This document shows, one piece after another, positions 60,151 through 64,000 of a stretch of DNA of 64,000 nt. Source of the DNA: Rostratula benghalensis (lineage: Eukaryota > Chordata > Aves > Charadriiformes > Rostratulidae); assembly GCA_013399305.1 (NCBI GenBank), contig VXAI01000198.1, positions 1,481,943 to 1,545,942 of the forward strand, in the 5' to 3' direction. Position 1 is the stretch's first letter. Each line of letters begins with the position of its first letter. A model generated the notes under the pieces. The model worked only from the letters and a program-made list of their open reading frames with translations, ran no database searches and was not told the DNA's origin. Both the position numbers and the translations under genes were made by a program.

Positions 60151-60193
60151 GATCAGCAACAGGCAGCTGATGACTTTTCCCAAGTACCTCTAA
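59984..60193 (+). CDS. Candidate terminal coding exon
   Basis: TTTTGTGTTTTTCCCAG (59967-59983) is an excellent acceptor. The frame after it stays open for 69 codons to TAA at 60191: KRAEGFLDQIAAELCGCWGC, HGTRTAVAYVCRIAVI, SNLRGDSGRRYVTHSS, then WDSVISNRQLMTFPKYL. Composition is balanced, and CpG-rich codons are retained. No donor is needed if this is the last exon, but I see no AATAAA close downstream to confirm a 3' end. The minus strand has a rival frame (59930-60133), so strand is not certain. No family is recognised. Confidence 0.25.
   Translation, partial: KRAEGFLDQIAAELCGCWGCHGTRTAVAYVCRIAVISNLRGDSGRRYVTHSSWDSVISNRQLMTFPKYL
60022..60060. other. Perfect 12-bp inverted repeat (hairpin)
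   Basis: GCTGTGCGGGTG (60022-60033) and CACCCGCACAGC (60049-60060) are exact reverse complements around a 15-nt loop. The stem is 75% GC and would be very stable in RNA or single-stranded DNA. Confidence 0.9.
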
Positions 60194-62489
60194 TAACCCA
60201 GTGCACAGACTGTGGGCACAAATGCGGCCACTGCATCCAGGCAGCTCCAGTCCACAGCCCTGGAGCCCATTTTATGGAGGGTCCAACGGCTCCCGTGCCC
60301 CAGCCCTGGCCTGGAGTTGGATTTTCTAGAGCTGAAGAGACTCATGAGTGCGGTGATCTCTCCTCCCTTCTGCCCCAGCTCATCGTGTGGCTTTGGCAAG
60401 TGCCAAGACCACTCACATTTTTCATCACTGATGCTGTGTAAACACCCTCGGGCTGCTCCAGTGCCTGGATGCTGAGTATGGACCAGGACTTGCAGCTGCT
60501 GAGGACACCACCAGATGTGTCACTGCATCTCTTTTCTCTGCCATGGGCTGGGAGCTGGGGAGAGTTGTACCATGGTGTGCCCAGCAGCCTCCATAAAGCA
60601 TCTTCTTCTTACCCTCCCTCTTTCTATTCACTCGTAGATATCTTAGGGTGAGGAAATGTAATGTACCTGCAGGGAAAACTTTCTTCTTCAGTGGCTCTTG
60701 ACCAAAGAAAGAGATTGTCTGGAGGAAGGAGAAGAGAGGTGCTATTTTTTATGCAGGAAATGCCTGCCTAAGTCTGGGAACCCAGTAAACAATTACAGCC
60801 ATGGAAGGATCCCGGAGATTTAAAGATGCAAGAGTGCTGACAGAGGCTAAGCTTGACCCATTTATCTCTCAGCCCCTCTCAGCATATTTAGCAGCAGCTA
60901 AGAAGCACCTCACAAAATTGAAACCAGTGAATTTAAATGATAGCCTCTTCTGTTCTGGCTTTTTAATTTAACATCCCTTGCATTCTCCCCTCCCCACTCT
61001 GCAATGTAGAGTCCTCTCCTTTGCCAGTGATATATGACAGGTCTGTCCCCACCTCCACACCACTGGAAGTTGTTTACCAAAGGGCCATTCCAGGTCTGCT
61101 GACGTTAATTAGGAGGAGATGCCAGCTTGCAGGCTGCAGGCAGTGAGTGCAGACACTTTGGGACAATTGAGGTTCAGGGCGTTGGTTTGTGGACCAAAGT
61201 GAGCTCAAGGAAACGCTGCAGATAAGGAAAGGTCATGGTGTTCCTCTAGATGTTTACTGCTGGGAAGCTCCTTTAGCTATCAGACCTCTTTTGAAGTACT
61301 TGTTTGCTTTATACCTCATTAACTGAGAAGGAAATCACCCATCAGAGCCCATAATTCTGCGTGCCTGACCTGTGGATGCTCCATACTTACATGACTTTGA
61401 AGAAACCACCGAGATTTGTAGCAGTGTTTATAGTATGACGGTGTTTACAGGCCCCAGCTGAGAACAAGACTTACAGTAGGAGGGGTCTCACACATCTGTA
61501 GTGACAAATGTGTGAGGAACGAGGTTATGGGCTTAAAAACTGAGGGAGGAAAGAGGCTGCAGGATTGCACAGGAAGACAGTGCTGGGGAGTGGGTCAGGT
61601 TTGACACCCTGCTATCAGGGACATGCCTTGGTGATTGTCCATCAGCATCAAAGTAGAACAAAGCTGTGCTGAAATTCAGTATCTTATTTGGAACAATACA
61701 TACTGGGATTTAATGGGGAACAGCATCCAGATTATATAAAGGTTTGAGACAGAGACCACTAATGGACCTGCCCCTGCAGTCAGTGGAGGGAAGTGGCTGC
61801 AATTCTTGCATAAATCATCTCTGGGAGGCAACATTACTACCTTTATTAAACCCCTAAATAGTATGTAATGTGCACCCCTCCCTGCTATCTTGAATTTAGG
61901 CATCATAGTTGGTGCTTTGTCTCTCAGTGCCTCATTTAGTGTTTTGGGTGTAGGAACCAGACAAAGACCTCCAACATCTCATTTTTACCCGTAACACCAC
62001 CGCGTCTCTGCAAAACTGATGCCAGATTTATACACAAGCAGAAATGCACTGCCTCGGTGGAGCAACTTCCAGTTTGTGTGGGAGTAAATAAAAGGAGCAT
62101 TATTTCTGTGTGTGCTGCATGCAGCCCCTGTTAAGGTTTTCTTCAGGACTGTCACCGTCTGCAGTCACCCTTCCAGGCGGGGGGAGAGGAAACCTCGCTG
62201 GTAGCTACAGTGCTAGCAGCAGTGCAGAGCTTGTCTCATCTGCAAGTCACTGCTTGCACAGCCCGCAGCCACCCACAACAGTAATTATTCACACCTCTTT
62301 AAATTCCTTTTGTACTGCTCTGCTGCAATTCTAAATCACTCCATCAGTCGTGACAGTTTATGGGAGCTGATGTGGCTCATCCTCTGGAACAGACAAGCGG
62401 GCATAGGAGTGATTATTCCATAAACTCCATTTTATTTTTCACCCTGTGTCTTCCCTGATCCTTAAGCCATTAAATATCAACTGCTTTTC

Positions 62490-62495
<6 letters not shown>
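60194..62495. other. Non-coding stretch
   Basis: No exon or repeat family is supported. Overlapping frames at 60190-60651 on both strands lack splice sites. Confidence 0.35.

Positions 62496-62532
<37 letters not shown>
62496..62532 (-). repeat. T37 homopolymer, possible poly(A) tail of a minus-strand insertion
   Basis: Thirty-seven uninterrupted T, the longest homopolymer here. CR1 copies lack poly(A), so if it is a retro-inserted tail, the inserted RNA would lie to the right on the minus strand. That flank shows no AATAAA and nothing I recognise, so a simple homopolymer is equally likely. Confidence 0.85.
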
Positions 62533-62535
<3 letters not shown>

Positions 62536-62947
62536 TTCCTCTCTTGAGCAACTCTTGTCAGCAGGGCTGGAGCCTGAGTTGTTGTTTTTTTTCTCATAAT
62601 ACCCCAGTGTGTTCACAGCTCCACCACTCCCCCACAAATGACAGGCTCCATATTGTGCCAGGGAAAGGTAAATTGTTAAGTGCATTTACTTCTGTTAACA
62701 GAACAGTCGACACAGAGCAGCCTCCCGTGTCAGCTGCCAGGCAGCCGGCTGGTTTTCAAGCAGCTGTCACTTGGGTACCAGGGAAGGGGAACTCAGAGGT
62801 GTGGGGAAGGGCATTTGCTTATGGAGCTCCTGTAAAACGATAAGCCTTATTAATTAATCACTCCTTTTCCAGGGTAGGTGTTGGAATCAGACCAGAGGTG
62901 GTCAGTAAAGGTGGGAGCAGGAGCATCGGGCAGGAGCGGTGCTGGCA

Positions 62948-63041
62948 GCAGGAGGAGGAGGAGGAGGACGAGGAGGAGGAGGAGGAGGAGGAGGAGGAGG
63001 AGGAGGAAGAGAGGGAGGAGAAGGGGGAGGAGGAGGAGGAG
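62948..63041. repeat. (GGA)n purine tract
   Basis: An interrupted GGA microsatellite of about 90 bp with GACGAGG, GAAGAGAGG and GAAGGGGG interruptions. All-purine on the + strand except one C. Long serine, arginine and glycine frames on both strands are artefacts of it. Confidence 0.95.
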
Positions 63042-63786
63042 CTGTGCCAGGGGTGATGCATCGCCCCACTGGTGTGTTATCCCAGGGGATAAACTGTCCC
63101 AGGGCCGACCAAAGCCTTACAAGTAAACTCTAACGACTCTCCTTAGCTTACCCTCAGCAATGTGGAACAGGAATAGCCCTACTGAAAGTTAACAGGCTAT
63201 GCCCATGTAAAAATCACTGAAGCCTAGAATTTTAAAATTCGTTTAAGTGCCTGGCAGCCCTTGAGATCAATGGCAGTTAGATACTTATAATCCTTTAAAT
63301 ACAGCAGACCTTATTGAAAGCCAGTGAAGTCAGTGGAAAGATTCCTGTTGATTGCAACAGATATTAGTCCAGGATGGAAATGTAAGAGAGAATCCATGAG
63401 CAGTTTGATGGGACCCTGTTGGTTCCTTCTGGTGTTACCCTACAGGCGCCGGTCTCACTGCACATCGGCACAGACCAGGGTTCTTCTTCAGACAAAGGGG
63501 CACGTTCAGATGTAAAACTGGAGCAGTAAATTGTTTCCAAACACACAGCTAGGTCAAGGGAAGGAGTCAGCAATCCCTGGGCAGTTTTATGAGCTCATTT
63601 AATTTCTCAAGTATATCAGTCTGTGGTTCATATAGTCCCTGACATAGGTACTTGGCCAAAGCCTAGGAACAGGAGAATGTGGGTGGCGGGATAACTCTGG
63701 AGGAGACAGGAATATAGACTCTTATCAGCAGAATGAAATCATCAACCCCTTACTGGCTTGAATGACTTACCTTCGCTCTCCTACAG
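63042..63786. other. Non-coding stretch
   Basis: No exon or repeat is supported. The frame at 63324-63515 has no splice or promoter signals. Confidence 0.35.
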
Positions 63787-63931
63787 AGTCAGATCTCAAG
63801 CTGATGTATATTGGCCGAGGATCTTCCTCATGGCAGCATTATCAGCAGAGGATGAAGTCCCTAGAAATGTGCATTAATCATCTGGGAAGGAAGCATTTGC
63901 ACCTACACACATGGCTGAAGTTTGCCTTGAG
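63787..63931 (+). other. Candidate internal exon, ambiguous strand
   Basis: On the + strand CCTTCGCTCTCCTACAG precedes a 145-nt block that ends GCCTTGAG before GTGTGTC. One frame is open throughout (ESDLKLMYIGRGSSSWQHYQ then QRMKSLEMCINHLGRK and HLHLHTWLKFALR) and is balanced in composition. The minus strand has an equally good pair: acceptor TGCTTCCTTCCCAG at 63882 and donor GCGAAG before GTAAGT at 63770, giving a 111-nt block with all frames closed. Only one is likely to be real. The + call is preferred for its open frame. Confidence 0.25.
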
Positions 63932-64000
63932 GTGTGTCAGTTTTGTCTCCCCTTAGAACAGCAGCGGTATCAGCCCGGCCAAGGGCAGGATTCCTCCCAG

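Noticed and set aside
62858..63133. Poly-Ser, poly-Arg and poly-Gly open frames
   Set aside because: They are translations of the GGA microsatellite in different frames.
1..64000. Search by eye for CRISPR arrays, operons, viral genes, rRNA or well-known miRNA seeds
   Set aside because: No evenly spaced repeats, bacterial gene organisation, viral protein signatures, or mature miRNA sequences that I recognise were found.

Overview
The window looks like bird nuclear DNA. Two short stretches match the 3' end of the avian CR1 LINE, in opposite orientations (about 11706 and 15110). The rest is AT-moderate, CpG-poor DNA with scattered ancient SINE/LINE fossils and simple repeats. No open frame exceeds about 157 codons, and I recognise no protein family. 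I see no rRNA, tRNA, CRISPR, bacterial or viral gene. Most of the window reads as introns and intergenic sequence, and almost all short open frames look like chance.

Layout. (1) 1-13.1 kb: in several sampled lines the + strand has A over T and C over G, as expected if the minus strand is the sense strand of a transcribed unit. (2) 13.34-13.74 kb: a CpG- and GC-box-rich patch with TATA-like sequences facing both ways, best read as a divergent promoter. A minus-strand unit starts here with splice-donor-bounded exons at about 13380 and 13140, and a candidate first coding exon (ATG) at 12.27 kb. (3) 13.6-64 kb: in sampled lines near the promoter the skew flips to T over A and G over C, suggesting rightward transcription. 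Along it lie several exon-like blocks with good acceptor and donor sequences (15.3, 19.3, 22.2, 25.3, 30.9, 34.9, 45.3, 56.7, 60.0 and 63.8 kb). Some have a single uninterrupted frame; others are closed and would suit a long non-coding RNA.

Between these lie AT-rich, homeodomain-core-rich blocks that could be conserved non-coding elements (20.3, 23.5, 55.6 and 58.3 kb), short CpG-dense islets (35.9, 40.5 and 60.0 kb), CR1 and MIR/L3-like fossils, and tandem repeats, including a 30-bp unit at 59.0 kb and a GGA purine tract at 63.0 kb.

The strongest overall reading is one divergent promoter serving two outward, long-intron transcription units. Exon calls rest only on splice-site shape and open frames, so they are deliberately low confidence. 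RNA-seq or a cross-bird alignment would settle most of them.
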